Of a DNA stretch of 64,000 bases, positions 27,749-38,492 are shown in pieces; positions within the stretch are counted from its first letter, which is position 1; each line of letters begins with the position of its first letter. The stretch is from Clostridium sp. C2-6-12 (lineage in GTDB: Bacteria > Bacillota > Clostridia > Clostridiales > Clostridiaceae). The notes beneath the pieces were generated by a model. The model was not told the DNA's origin, did not search any database, and was given only the letters and a program-made list of their open reading frames with translations. The stretch lies in contig NZ_JAABNP010000021.1 of the NCBI RefSeq assembly GCF_009928485.1, positions 41,863 to 105,862 of the forward strand, given 5' to 3'. Both the position numbers and the translations under genes were made by a program.

Positions 27749-29134
27749 ATGGATTATTTAATTTATGGATTAGCAGATTATGTTGTAAATCTTAGGTATG
27801 AAGATTTATCAGAGAGAGCAATTGAGGTAGGAAAACAAGTAATATTGGATTCATATGGAAATATGGTTTTTGGTCGATATTGTGAAGCAAGTGAGCAAAT
27901 AATGGAATATGCTAAATTAGCTGATATTCAAGTGAAAAATGAAGAACTTGTATCTTTAATAGGAGAGGAAGAAGTTTTAACTGGTTCTGATAATGCTGTT
28001 TTTGTACATGCAATGATGGCAAGATGTGCAGATTTAGATGATGGTTACAGGCATGCAATGGGGCACCCGGGTTCAGTATTGGTACCATTGCTACTTACCA
28101 TGGCTCAATTATACAAGAAAGATGGTAAAGATATGATTACGGCTATTGTAGCGGCATATGATATATATGCTCGTTTGGGAGAAGCTATTAATCCTTTTAT
28201 GTATCGTGAAAGAGGCTTCGATGCTACTGGGGTCTGTGGTGCTGTTGCAGCTGCAGCATTAATATCTAAAATTATTGGAGCAAACGCTGAAAAAACAAAA
28301 GATGCTATGGGAATTGCATCACTATTTACGGGAGGTTTAATTGAATATCAAAATGATGGAACATCTGGAAAGATAATGTGCAGTGGTTGGGCAGCATTAA
28401 CTGGTATGAGGGCAGTAAGGCTTGCTTCTTGCGGATTTACAGGGCCTAATGCAGCACTAGAAGGAAAGTATGGATTTTTTCAAGCATTTAAGGGTACAAG
28501 CGGTTACTGTGATATGAGCCATGTGCTTAGCGATATTGGTAAAGATTTTAAGATTACTAAAATATATTTTAAACGACATGCTTGTCAGAGGGGGCTTCAT
28601 GCAGTGCTAGATGCTATGCTGGATTTAAGAGAAAGTTATAATTTAAAGCCATCTATGATTAAATCAATAGATGTAAAGACATCTTCATTTGTTTACCGAT
28701 TATCAAATCCTAATCCTACTACAGTAATTGGTGCCCAGGCGAGCACACAGTTTACTTCAGCAGTTGCATTGAAATATGGCCGTATGGATTCAGAAGAATT
28801 AGTATTTAAGAGCTTTAGTGATACTGAAATTAAAGAATTGGTTAAAAAGATTACAGTTATTAAGGATGAAGAAGTTGAAGAATATTTGGCAAACAATTCA
28901 ACACATTTTTGTGCAGCAAAAGTCATCTTAGAAACTAATGATGGAAACGTTTATGAAAGATGGATTCCAGTTCCGTTAGGAGATATAGAAACACCATTTG
29001 GATGGGATATGCTGAAATTAAAATTTAATAATTTAGTTGAAGGAACTCCTTGTGAAAAAACAAAGGAAGAAAGATTTCAATTTTTGAAGCATCTTGAGAA
29101 AAATAATAATATGAATATGTTATTCAAATTATAA
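27749..29134 (+). CDS. MmgE/PrpD family protein
   Basis: This 461-residue cytosolic protein has an N-terminal all-helical domain (LADYVVNLRYEDLSERAIEVGK, then DSYGNMVFG) with the family's ARCADLDDG...HPGSVLVP active-site stretch, a long helical core and a C-terminal alpha/beta lid (KRHACQRGLHAVLDAMLDLR). Members include 2-methylcitrate dehydratase, cis-aconitate decarboxylase and iminodisuccinate or related acid enzymes. No methylcitrate synthase or lyase is nearby, so the substrate is open. It is probably regulated by one of the flanking LysR proteins. An AAGGAT site lies before the ATG. Confidence 0.85.
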   Translation: MDYLIYGLADYVVNLRYEDLSERAIEVGKQVILDSYGNMVFGRYCEASEQIMEYAKLADIQVKNEELVSLIGEEEVLTGSDNAVFVHAMMARCADLDDGYRHAMGHPGSVLVPLLLTMAQLYKKDGKDMITAIVAAYDIYARLGEAINPFMYRERGFDATGVCGAVAAAALISKIIGANAEKTKDAMGIASLFTGGLIEYQNDGTSGKIMCSGWAALTGMRAVRLASCGFTGPNAALEGKYGFFQAFKGTSGYCDMSHVLSDIGKDFKITKIYFKRHACQRGLHAVLDAMLDLRESYNLKPSMIKSIDVKTSSFVYRLSNPNPTTVIGAQASTQFTSAVALKYGRMDSEELVFKSFSDTEIKELVKKITVIKDEEVEEYLANNSTHFCAAKVILETNDGNVYERWIPVPLGDIETPFGWDMLKLKFNNLVEGTPCEKTKEERFQFLKHLEKNNNMNMLFKL

Positions 29135-29179
29135 AAGCATTGAAGCGAATGAGTTATATTTATTCGCTTCAATGCTTTT
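29133..29179. terminator. Bidirectional terminator between convergent genes
   Basis: Arms 29133-29150 and 29162-29179 are a perfect 18-bp repeat (AAAAGCATTGAAGCGAAT and complement), with A on the left and T on the right, so it can serve both the PrpD-like and the opposing LysR transcript. It touches both stop codons. Confidence 0.88.
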
Positions 29180-30139
29180 CTACTTAGTAGTGGGAGAATA
29201 AGGACTGCAAAATTTTTTGACTATTTTTTTCAATTCATTAGTATAGGAAGGAAATTTTTTATTCTTATGATATATAAGAGCAAGTGGATTTTCAGCTGTA
29301 AAGTTTGCAATAGGAAAAACGTTGAGATAAGAGTTAGTATTATTAAAATGATTTAATTGGTTTATTCCTGATAAATACATGGTTAAACAAAAACTTGCTG
29401 CATAATCTTCGGCACATAAGAGATAATGTATATCCGGTTGAGTCAATTCGCTAATGCAATTTAAAGAAATCCCAAGCTCAGATAAATGTTTATCCAAGAG
29501 AATACGGGAATTGAAGTTTCTCTTATTAAGAACAAATGGAACTTCTTGAAATAAGCGTAAATCAACACCTTTGTCAAAAGTTTCTTTACATTTTGGATAG
29601 TTATTTGAAAAGTATTTTTTTAATAAGTTATCAGATATTACAATGTACATTTGCTCATTAAGGAGTATGTCATATTTTAAATTATGCGTTGTTATATTAC
29701 TTATACCAGATAAGAATAAATCAAGGGAATTATCTAAAATCATTTCCTGCATTTTTGGTGAAGTGCCACGGTAAATATTTAATTCCACTTTTGGATAAAG
29801 ATCATGAAATTCTTTTAATAATTTTGGAACTAATATGGAATAACGACCTTCAGTGATGCCAAAATTAATGATACCTGATTTTGATTCTTTTATATCTATA
29901 AGCTGATTTTCTAAATTTTGTTCTGCAAGCTCTATTTCACGGAGAGTATCTAACATGACTTTACCAGCAGGTGTTAATGCTATTTTAGGTTTTCTTTCAA
30001 AAAACGAAACACCATATTGTTCTTCTAATCCTTTAATATATTTACTTAAGCATTGATGAGAGATAAAGAGACGTTTGGCTGCATTTGATATATTCAATTC
30101 CTCTGATAGAACTAGGAAATATCTATAATTACTTATCAT
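29180..30139 (-). CDS. LysR-family transcriptional regulator
   Basis: This 319-residue regulator has an N-terminal HTH (YFLVLSEELNISNAAKRLFISHQCLSKYIKGLEEQ) followed by a LysR substrate-binding domain (IINFGITEGRYSILVPKLLKEF). GAGGTG sits correctly before the ATG. It points away from the DJ-1/PTS/GH1 operon across a 308-nt region that contains a long inverted repeat (30311-30393). It may control that operon or the PrpD side; the divergent arrangement favours the former. Confidence 0.92.
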   Translation of the reverse strand: MISNYRYFLVLSEELNISNAAKRLFISHQCLSKYIKGLEEQYGVSFFERKPKIALTPAGKVMLDTLREIELAEQNLENQLIDIKESKSGIINFGITEGRYSILVPKLLKEFHDLYPKVELNIYRGTSPKMQEMILDNSLDLFLSGISNITTHNLKYDILLNEQMYIVISDNLLKKYFSNNYPKCKETFDKGVDLRLFQEVPFVLNKRNFNSRILLDKHLSELGISLNCISELTQPDIHYLLCAEDYAASFCLTMYLSGINQLNHFNNTNSYLNVFPIANFTAENPLALIYHKNKKFPSYTNELKKIVKKFCSPYSPTTK

Positions 30140-30310
30140 AAAATCACCTCTAAATATAATGGTGATGTCAGTTTAGCACAGGAAATATTTTAAGTAAAGT
30201 GTGATTTTATCATAGGACAAGAAATAATGAATCAGTAAGCTTATTTATTTTTATTATTAGTCTTTCTCATATATTTTTTATGAGTAATAGCTAAATTAGG
30301 ATGAAAAAAA

Positions 30311-30393
30311 TCATAGTTTTTTATGCAACTAAACATTACATATATGAAATATTTATGTGCTTTCCGGTTGCGTATGTGTATGCTAAACTATGA
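30311..30393. promoter_or_regulatory. Long interrupted inverted repeat in the LysR/DJ-1 divergent region
   Basis: TCATAGTTT (30311-30319) mirrors AAACTATGA (30385-30393), and inside it GCAAC (30325-30329) mirrors GTTGC (30367-30371). The paired half sites lie 66 bp apart (start to end of loop), consistent with two LysR-bound sites joined by looping. Repeat seen; role inferred. Confidence 0.45.
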
Positions 30394-30447
30394 CTATACT
30401 AAGTGAAAAGCATTTAACCAGATTAAAATAAATAGGAGGATGTGAAT

Positions 30448-31005
30448 ATGAGTAAAGTTGCAGTTATGTTAGCAGAAGGGTTTGAAGAAGGAGAGGCATT
30501 AACTATTGTTGATATTATAAGAAGGGCCAATATTGAGTGCCACATGATCAGTATAGCAGAAGAAAAAGTTTCCGGTTGTCATGATATTGTTGTTAAAGCA
30601 GATGCAATTATTAGCGATGATGTAAAGGAATACGATATGATTGTACTTCCAGGAGGATTACCAGGAGCCACAAATTTAAGAGATGATGATAAAGTGATTA
30701 AGCTTTTGAAAGAAATGAATAATGCAGTTAAGTTTGTATGTGCTATGTGTGCAGCACCAATTGCTTTAGGAAAAGCAGGTGTATTAGAAGGTAAAAATTT
30801 CACAGCATATGCAGGTTATGATGAAAAGATAGAAACAACAGGTACATTTAAAGAAGATAGTGTTGTGGTGGATGGTAATTTAATTACTAGTCGTGGGCCA
30901 GCAACTGCTTACGCTTTTGCTTATAAATTAGTGGATGTACTTGGCGGAGATAGTTTAGCAGTTAAAAATCGTATGGTTTATTTTAATGCATTTAATGCAG
31001 AATAG
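30448..31005 (+). CDS. DJ-1/PfpI family protein (first of a tandem pair)
   Basis: This 185-residue protein starts at the ATG at 30448, seven bases after AGGAGGA; the nearer in-frame GTG is too close. It has the DJ-1 fold with nucleophile C101 in CAMCAAP, the nearby acidic EGFEEGEALT loop, and TSRGPATAYAFAY at the C-terminus. DJ-1 relatives act as glyoxalase/deglycase-like enzymes, chaperones or proteases, and several protect against reactive carbonyls. It leads an operon with a second DJ-1 protein, a beta-glucoside PTS and GH1. Detoxifying sugar- or aglycone-derived carbonyls would fit, as inference. Confidence 0.9.
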   Translation: MSKVAVMLAEGFEEGEALTIVDIIRRANIECHMISIAEEKVSGCHDIVVKADAIISDDVKEYDMIVLPGGLPGATNLRDDDKVIKLLKEMNNAVKFVCAMCAAPIALGKAGVLEGKNFTAYAGYDEKIETTGTFKEDSVVVDGNLITSRGPATAYAFAYKLVDVLGGDSLAVKNRMVYFNAFNAE

Positions 31006-31015
31006 GACGAAGATT

Positions 31016-31567
31016 ATGAGTAAAATAGCAGTTTTAATGGCAGAAGGTTATGAAGAGGGTGAAACATTAACTATAGTAGATATATTAAGAAGAGCAGGAC
31101 TTACTTGCCATACATTCTATTTTGGAGATAAGCTGGTAAAAGGAATGCATGGAATATATGTTGAAGGAGACAAAGCTTTTGGTGAAGAAGTAAAAGAATA
31201 TGATATGGTTGTTTTACCAGGAGGACGCCCAGGTGGACAAAATTTAAAAGAAAATCCAGAAGTTATAAAAATGGTGCAATATTTCAATGATAACAATAAA
31301 TATATAGGTGCAATGTGCTCTGGTACTGTAGTATTATCTGATGCAAAGGTAATCGAAGGCAAAAAGGTAACTGGATATACTGGATATGCAGAAAAACTTA
31401 TTGGAGGAATTTTTATAAATGAAGTGGTTGTAGCAGATAAAAATATTGTTACAAGTCAAGGACCCGCTACACCATATCCATTTGCATATAAGATTGCAGA
31501 GGTATTTGGAAAAGATACATCAGTTTTACGTGAGAGAATGTTATACAATTTTGCTGGTGGAAAATAA
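31016..31567 (+). CDS. DJ-1/PfpI family protein (second of a tandem pair)
   Basis: This 183-residue protein starts at the ATG at 31016 after AGGACGA; the longer in-frame start overlaps the preceding gene. Nucleophile C101 in GAMCSGT, the EGYEEGETLT loop and TSQGPATPYPFAY place it in the same family as its neighbour, from which it has diverged substantially. Ten nucleotides separate the two genes, so this looks like tandem duplication followed by divergence. It is followed 28 nt later by the PTS permease gene. Confidence 0.9.
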   Translation: MSKIAVLMAEGYEEGETLTIVDILRRAGLTCHTFYFGDKLVKGMHGIYVEGDKAFGEEVKEYDMVVLPGGRPGGQNLKENPEVIKMVQYFNDNNKYIGAMCSGTVVLSDAKVIEGKKVTGYTGYAEKLIGGIFINEVVVADKNIVTSQGPATPYPFAYKIAEVFGKDTSVLRERMLYNFAGGK

Positions 31568-31595
31568 TTAACGTAAGTAAAAAGGGGGATGAATA

Positions 31596-33485
31596 ATGAA
31601 GAATGAAGATTTAGCAAAGCAAATATTGGACATAGTCGGAAAAAGCAATATAACTTATGTAACTCACTGTGCTACAAGATTAAGGTTTAATGTTAAGAAT
31701 GAAGAATCTGTTAATTTAAAAGCACTTGATAGGCTAGAAGGAGTTTTAAAATCACAATTTAAAAGTGGTCAGTTGCAGATTATCATAGGTGCAAAAGTAA
31801 AAGGAGTATTTGATGCTGTAAGTGAAATGGTTGACTTAGATCAAGGCAACATAGAAGTTAAGGGCGTACAAATTAAAAAAAATCCTGTGGCGAGGGTTGT
31901 AGAAACCATCTCAGGTGTATTTGGACCAGTTATTCCTGTATTAATAGGTTGTGGTATGATAAAGTCATTGCTTGCGATTATGACAACTACTAAACTTATT
32001 GCTACAACTAGTGGAGCTTATCAAGTATTTAATTTAATTAGTGATTTGATATTTTATTTCTTTCCTTTCTTCCTTGCAGTAAGTGCAGCAAAGAAATTCA
32101 AAACAAGTGAATTTTTAGCTGTTGCCTTAGCAGGGGTATATATGTATCCTACAATTATGAATGGAGCAGATACTGCTGCAAAGACAGGGATTACAAGCTT
32201 AAGTTTTTTTGGATTACCTGTTCTTCTTGTGAACTATAAGACAACAATTATTCCAATTATTATATCTGTATGGGTAATGAGTTATGTATATAGATATATT
32301 GATAAATTAATTCCAGATATGTTTAAGGTATTATTTGTTCCTATGCTTGTATTGTTTATTATGGTTCCACTTGAATTAATTGCTATTGGACCTTTTGGAA
32401 CATATATTGGTACTACTGTAGCAAAAGTTGTAACATATTTATATACTGCTAATGGTGTAATTGGTTCATTTTTATTTGGTACATTTAGACCAGTATTAAT
32501 TATATTTGGTATGCATTATGCAATTACGCCAATAAACAGTCAGCTTATAGCAGAGTATGGTTATTCTGTAATATCACCAGCAAATTTAACTGGAAACTTA
32601 GCTCAAGCTGGAGCATGTCTTTCAGTATTCTTCTTATTGAAAAACAAAGCTAACAAGTCAGGTGCATTAACTAGTGGAGTGACAGCATTATTTGGAATTA
32701 CAGAACCAGCTATATTCGGATTTAACTTGAAGTATAAAAAGCCATTTATATGTGCTATGGTTGCAGGCGGTATTGGAGCTGCTTACATAAACTTCTGGGG
32801 CGGTGGAGCAACTGCTTTGATTTTACCAGGATTATTAGCACTACCAACATATATTGCAAGTAGTTATGTTCATATTTTAATTGGTGTTGGAATAAGTATG
32901 GCTTTAGCATTTATTGGAGTTCTAATTATTGGTATAGGTGAAGAAGATATACCAGAAAATATACAAAAAAGCAGCGGTACAGAAGCTGAAGAAAAAAATT
33001 CAACTAGCAAAGTAAACGATTTAACAGGAACGATTACTATTAATTCACCTATGAATGGAATTGTAAAAGATTTATCAGAAGTAAACGATCCTATGTTTTC
33101 AGAAAAAGTGTTAGGTAATGGCGCTGCAATTGAATCAAAAGATGGAAAAGTTTATGCTCCATTTGATGGAACTGTAATATCATTATTCCCAACTCGTCAT
33201 GCTATAGGTTTACAGTCGAATGAGGGGATTGAAATGTTAATTCACATAGGACTAGATACCGTGAAATTAGAGGGCAAACATTTTACAGCACATGTAGAGC
33301 AAGATCAAATAGTAAAAAAAGGAGATCTACTTATTGAGTTTGATAAAGAAGAAATTAAAGCAGCAGGATATGATACTATAGTTCCAGTTATTATTACTAA
33401 TACAGCTGCATTTAAGAGTGTAGAACCACTAGAAATTAATAAAGTAATAAATAATGAGCAGGCAATAATAACTATTGAAGCCTAA
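31596..33485 (+). CDS. PTS beta-glucoside-specific permease, EIIBCA
   Basis: This 629-residue permease imports and phosphorylates a beta-glucoside. EIIB holds phospho-cysteine C25 in THCATRLRF. EIIC has about ten helices, with the conserved GITEPAIFGFNL motif. EIIA (from ~residue 480) carries phospho-histidine H550 in LIHIGLDTV. The domain order matches BglF/BglP. It lies between the DJ-1 pair and a GH1, suggesting one operon. No BglG/LicT antiterminator is seen nearby, so control probably comes from the divergent LysR. Confidence 0.93.
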   Translation: MKNEDLAKQILDIVGKSNITYVTHCATRLRFNVKNEESVNLKALDRLEGVLKSQFKSGQLQIIIGAKVKGVFDAVSEMVDLDQGNIEVKGVQIKKNPVARVVETISGVFGPVIPVLIGCGMIKSLLAIMTTTKLIATTSGAYQVFNLISDLIFYFFPFFLAVSAAKKFKTSEFLAVALAGVYMYPTIMNGADTAAKTGITSLSFFGLPVLLVNYKTTIIPIIISVWVMSYVYRYIDKLIPDMFKVLFVPMLVLFIMVPLELIAIGPFGTYIGTTVAKVVTYLYTANGVIGSFLFGTFRPVLIIFGMHYAITPINSQLIAEYGYSVISPANLTGNLAQAGACLSVFFLLKNKANKSGALTSGVTALFGITEPAIFGFNLKYKKPFICAMVAGGIGAAYINFWGGGATALILPGLLALPTYIASSYVHILIGVGISMALAFIGVLIIGIGEEDIPENIQKSSGTEAEEKNSTSKVNDLTGTITINSPMNGIVKDLSEVNDPMFSEKVLGNGAAIESKDGKVYAPFDGTVISLFPTRHAIGLQSNEGIEMLIHIGLDTVKLEGKHFTAHVEQDQIVKKGDLLIEFDKEEIKAAGYDTIVPVIITNTAAFKSVEPLEINKVINNEQAIITIEA

Positions 33486-34913
<1,428 letters not shown>

Positions 34914-34980
34914 TTTACAGTTCTATTAGAATTTAAATAAATACGTTTTGTGCAAATTAAAAAAGATTATATAGAATGTA

Positions 34981-35027
34981 AAAAAACTATTTTATTTTTA
35001 GAAAATCTAAAAGTAAAATAGTTTTTT
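34981..35027 (+). terminator. Terminator of the DJ-1/PTS/GH1 operon
   Basis: Arms 34981-34994 and 35014-35027 pair over 14 bp (AAAAAACTATTTTA and complement), ending in six T. Confidence 0.85.
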
Positions 35028-35143
35028 GATTTATAAATACATGTGAGTAGATTAATATTTTTAATCAATTTATTAATATTTTTTTTATTAAATCAAAAAA
35101 AATATTATTTTAACAAGATTATAGATAAAAATGAACAATTAAA

Positions 35144-35157
35144 AGAATGCGTTTACA
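35144..35157 (-). promoter_or_regulatory. Possible CcpA cre site
   Basis: On the minus strand TGTAAACGCATTCT matches the cre consensus TGWAARCGYTWNCW with one mismatch. It lies about 150 bp before the oxidoreductase gene. The rest of 35028-35305 is very AT-rich, with no other element recognised. Confidence 0.35.
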
Positions 35158-35305
35158 AAGGTTAAAAAGGTACAATAAAGATGTCTTAAGGGACAGAAAT
35201 TATATAAAAAAAGATTAATTATTTTATAGATAATAATTAAATCAAAATAAATCAATAAACTAAACACTATGATTACTATAAATTAAAAAAGAGAGGTAGA
35301 TAACA

Positions 35306-36412
35306 ATGAAAAAATTAAAAATTGGTTTTATCGGTTGTGGTGGAATTGCAAATGGAAAGCATTTTCCTGCATTAGCAAAGTTAACAAATAAGGTTGAATT
35401 AGTTGCATTTTGTGACATTATTGAAGAAAGAGCTATAGAAGCTTCAAAAAAATATGGAACACCTGATGCTAAAGTTTATACTGATTATAAAGAGTTAATC
35501 AAAGATGAAAGCATTGATGTTATTCACGTATTAACTCCCAATGTATCACACTCAGAAATTACAGTTGCTTCTTTAGAAGCTGGAAAACATGTAATGTGTG
35601 AAAAGCCAATGGCAATTAACAGTGCTGAAGCACAATTAATGTTAGATGCTGCTAAGAGAACAGGAAAGAAATTAACTATAGGATATCAAAATCGTTTCCG
35701 TTCTGATTCACTTGAAACAAAAGAAGCTTGTGCAAATGGTGAATTAGGTGATATATACATGGCAAAAGCTCATGCTATAAGACGTAGAGGAGTTCCTACA
35801 TGGGGAGTATTCCCGGATAAATCTAAGCAAGGTGGAGGTCCATTAATCGATATCGGAACTCATGCTTTAGACTTAACATTATGGTTTATGGATAACTACA
35901 AACCAAAAACTGTATTTGGATCAGTTTATCAAAAATTAGGAACATTAGAACATGGACCAGAAGGTAACATGTTTGGACCATGGGATCCAAAAACTTATGA
36001 AGTAGAAGATTCAGCTTTTGGATTCATTAAGATGGAAAATGGTGCAACTATATACTTAGAAGCTGCTTGGGCATTAAACATGATTAATCCAAAAGAAGCT
36101 CAAGTAACATTATGTGGAACAGATGCTGGGGCTGAAATGTTTGGATTAGCTTTTGCTGACCAAGGATATACTATATTTAATAAAGCTGCTCATGGTAAAT
36201 TAGTTCAAACTCAACCTTCAGATGCAGGCGGAGTATTTGGATTTGAAGGAGCAGGTAACTTAGAACAACGTGATGCAGAAGCTATTCAATGGATAGATGC
36301 TATCTTAAATGATACAGAACCATTAGTTAAACCTGAACAAGCATTTGTAGTAACACAAATATTAGAAGCAATCTATAAATCAGCTGAAACTGGTAAGCCA
36401 GTAGAACTATAA
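35306..36412 (+). CDS. Gfo/Idh/MocA-family NAD(P)-dependent oxidoreductase
   Basis: This 368-residue enzyme begins with a Rossmann fold (KIGFIGCGGIANGKHFPAL), has the family EKPMAINSAEA motif holding the catalytic lysine, and a C-terminal alpha/beta domain with GGGPLIDIGTHALDL carrying the conserved aspartate and histidine. The family oxidises or reduces sugars, inositols and glycosides, and some members open glycosidic bonds by an oxidation-elimination route. GAGAGG precedes the ATG. It is followed by a structured RNA candidate and a ROK kinase, and may interconvert a glycoside for the kinase. The substrate is unknown. Confidence 0.9.
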   Translation: MKKLKIGFIGCGGIANGKHFPALAKLTNKVELVAFCDIIEERAIEASKKYGTPDAKVYTDYKELIKDESIDVIHVLTPNVSHSEITVASLEAGKHVMCEKPMAINSAEAQLMLDAAKRTGKKLTIGYQNRFRSDSLETKEACANGELGDIYMAKAHAIRRRGVPTWGVFPDKSKQGGGPLIDIGTHALDLTLWFMDNYKPKTVFGSVYQKLGTLEHGPEGNMFGPWDPKTYEVEDSAFGFIKMENGATIYLEAAWALNMINPKEAQVTLCGTDAGAEMFGLAFADQGYTIFNKAAHGKLVQTQPSDAGGVFGFEGAGNLEQRDAEAIQWIDAILNDTEPLVKPEQAFVVTQILEAIYKSAETGKPVEL

Positions 36413-36459
36413 TAAGAAGCCATCTCATAATAACTTTTATCTAATTTTTTATATAAAGT

Positions 36460-36680
36460 GAAACTTAATTCAGGTGGGGGTGATCCCCATCTGAATCTTA
36501 GTTGAACTTATCCAGGAGCGTGCAGCCGTCATCTCCAACTTAAAGAAGAGGGAGTATTACGGATGCTAGCTATCGGATAAACTCACGAGAGCTGGGGAAT
36601 GTTATATTCCTCAGTTCTTCTTATATAGAATTGTAGTTTTGGTGATAGTTACCAATTTATCGTGTAGGTTTACCTCTTAT
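36460..36680 (+). ncRNA. Structured noncoding RNA candidate, family not recognised
   Basis: A ~220-nt, relatively G+C-rich island in AT-rich DNA. Hairpin 1: 36468-36479 with 36485-36496, 12 bp, one G-U pair, 5-nt loop. Hairpin 2: 36589-36599 with 36607-36617, with G-U pairs, extendable by two pairs. A long-range stem joins TAAACTCACG (36578-36587) to 36661-36672 with a bulge. Several unpaired stretches (GAGCGTGCAGCCGTCATC) look like conserved RNA motifs. No coding frame runs through it. Possible identities include raiA-type RNA or a mobile-element RNA remnant; I cannot assign one. It is 120 nt before the ROK gene. Confidence 0.45.
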
Positions 36681-36799
36681 CTTTTAACAACTAGACAATT
36701 TATAACTTATGAGTTTAATCAAATAGAACCTAATATATAATTAATTTAAAATAACAAATGTTTACTAAAATATGAAGAAGAAAAAAGGAGAAAAAATAA

Positions 36800-37741
36800 A
36801 TGAGAAATTACGGATTTGGAATAGATATAGGTGGAACTACAATAAAAATGGGAATATTCAAAGTAGATGGAACCTTATTAGATAAGTGGGAAGTTGTAAC
36901 TAGAAAAGAGAAGAATGGAAAATATATTTTAGAGGATATTTCCAAGGAAATAAAAGCTAAGATGAAGGAAAAAGGAATTCATAGAAATGATATTGCTGGT
37001 GTAGGTCTTGGAGTTCCAGGGCCAGTTAGTAGTGATGGAACTGTTTTAAAATGTGTTAACCTTGGATGGGGAATTTTTAATGTAGAGGAAACTTTAAGTG
37101 AAATGATTGATATTCCAGTGAAAGCAGGAAATGACGCTAATGTTGCAGCCCTTGGGGAAATGTGGCAAGGTGGAGGAAAAGGCTATAAAAATGTAGTAAT
37201 GGTGACGCTTGGAACAGGTGTTGGCGGTGGAATTATTATAGATGGAAATGTAATTTCAGGAACAAATGGTGCAGGTGGAGAAATTGGTCATATTAAAGTT
37301 GTTAAAAATGAAACTGAAATTTGTGGATGTGGAAAGACAGGCTGTTTAGAGCAATATGCATCTGCTACAGGAATTGTAAAAGAAGCGCAAAAACTTTTAA
37401 GCAGTAAAGAAAGACCTTCTTCATTAAGAAATTCCAGTGAAATTACCGCAAAATTAATATTTGATGCAGCAAAAGAAGGCGATGAGCTAGCTAACATATT
37501 AGTTGAAGATTTAGGTGAAAAATTGGGTGGTGCACTTGCTAATGTTTCTTGTGTATGTGATCCAGAAGTTTTTGTAATTGGTGGAGGAGTATCAAAGGCA
37601 GGAATGATTCTTATAAATGTTATAAGAAAGCACTTTATTGAAAAAGCTTTCCATGCATGTGAGGGTACAAAATTTGAACTTGCAAAGCTTGGAAATGATG
37701 CAGGGATTTACGGTGGAGTAAAATTAGTATTAGAAGTGTAA
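36800..37741 (+). CDS. ROK-family sugar kinase (second copy)
   Basis: This 313-residue kinase differs at about 30 positions from the kinase at 1472-2413. All ROK hallmarks are kept: DIGGTTIKMG, AGNDANVAALGE, GEIGHIKVV and CGCGKTGCLEQ. It should phosphorylate glucose or a related hexose with ATP. AAAAGGAG precedes the ATG. Here it follows the Gfo/Idh/MocA gene and the RNA candidate, while the first copy follows a glycosidase, so the duplicated kinase serves two different sugar units. Confidence 0.9.
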   Translation: MRNYGFGIDIGGTTIKMGIFKVDGTLLDKWEVVTRKEKNGKYILEDISKEIKAKMKEKGIHRNDIAGVGLGVPGPVSSDGTVLKCVNLGWGIFNVEETLSEMIDIPVKAGNDANVAALGEMWQGGGKGYKNVVMVTLGTGVGGGIIIDGNVISGTNGAGGEIGHIKVVKNETEICGCGKTGCLEQYASATGIVKEAQKLLSSKERPSSLRNSSEITAKLIFDAAKEGDELANILVEDLGEKLGGALANVSCVCDPEVFVIGGGVSKAGMILINVIRKHFIEKAFHACEGTKFELAKLGNDAGIYGGVKLVLEV

Positions 37742-37751
37742 AAGCATTAAA

Positions 37752-37831
37752 AAAATATCGTTAAATTTAATTTGAACTGCTTCCTGTCTACTTGATAGGG
37801 AGCAGTTCAATTCTCAATAATACGATATTTT
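37752..37831. terminator. Nested hairpin terminator between ROK and cdd
   Basis: An inner stem 37772-37785 with 37797-37810 (14 bp, one G-U pair) is enclosed by an outer 10-bp stem AAAATATCGT (37752-37761) with ACGATATTTT (37822-37831). It ends the ROK transcript and may serve the opposing cytidine deaminase too. Confidence 0.7.
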
Positions 37832-37885
37832 AAAGGATATATATTTTTATAATCATTATACAGGAATATTTTAATATAAGTAATT

Positions 37886-38308
37886 TTATTTTAGGTTTTT
37901 CGGAGTAAATGCTAATGGAAGGAGTTCCTCTAATGTATGCTCTAAGTACTCTTCTGTGCTTTTGGCAATAATTACTTTAAAAGTTTGTAAATCACAGAAT
38001 TCTGCCATAACTTGCCTGCATACTGCACAAGGTGCACAGAAGTCTCCATCTCCAGGTTTTACTCCAGCTTTATTTCCTACGACTGCTATAGCTATAAAAT
38101 CTTTATGTCCTTCAGAAATCGCTTTAAAGAAAGCAGTTCTTTCTGCGCAGTTTGTTGGGGTAAATGCGGCATTTTCTATATTACATCCTTGATATATTGT
38201 TCCATCAGCACAAAGTAGGGCTGCGCCTACATTAAAATTAGAGTATGGAGTATAACAGAACTTTTGAGCTTCAAATGATTTTTCTATTAATATTTTTTTA
38301 TCGATCAT
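37886..38308 (-). CDS. cdd: Cytidine deaminase
   Basis: This 140-residue homotetrameric-type deaminase converts (deoxy)cytidine to uridine. The zinc site is complete: C53 with catalytic E55 in NCAERTAF, and two cysteines in PCAVCRQ. The substrate segment FNVGAALL is also present. It is monocistronic on the minus strand, divergent from the Crp/Fnr gene, and unrelated in function to the sugar genes around it. GAAGGGA lies upstream of the ATG. Confidence 0.95.
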   Translation of the reverse strand: MIDKKILIEKSFEAQKFCYTPYSNFNVGAALLCADGTIYQGCNIENAAFTPTNCAERTAFFKAISEGHKDFIAIAVVGNKAGVKPGDGDFCAPCAVCRQVMAEFCDLQTFKVIIAKSTEEYLEHTLEELLPLAFTPKNLK

Positions 38309-38492
38309 AGTTTATTTCAATCCCTTCATTAATATTCCCAATACATTGTTAAAATTTTAGGGCGATTTAGTATAGTATTGTTATTCAAAGTGGTAAATAT
38401 ATATACTAAAAAGCTTGAAATTATCTATCCAATATTTCACTCAGCCATTCGTATTGGTTAATTGTATTATAGCAAAACATATTATACAATAA

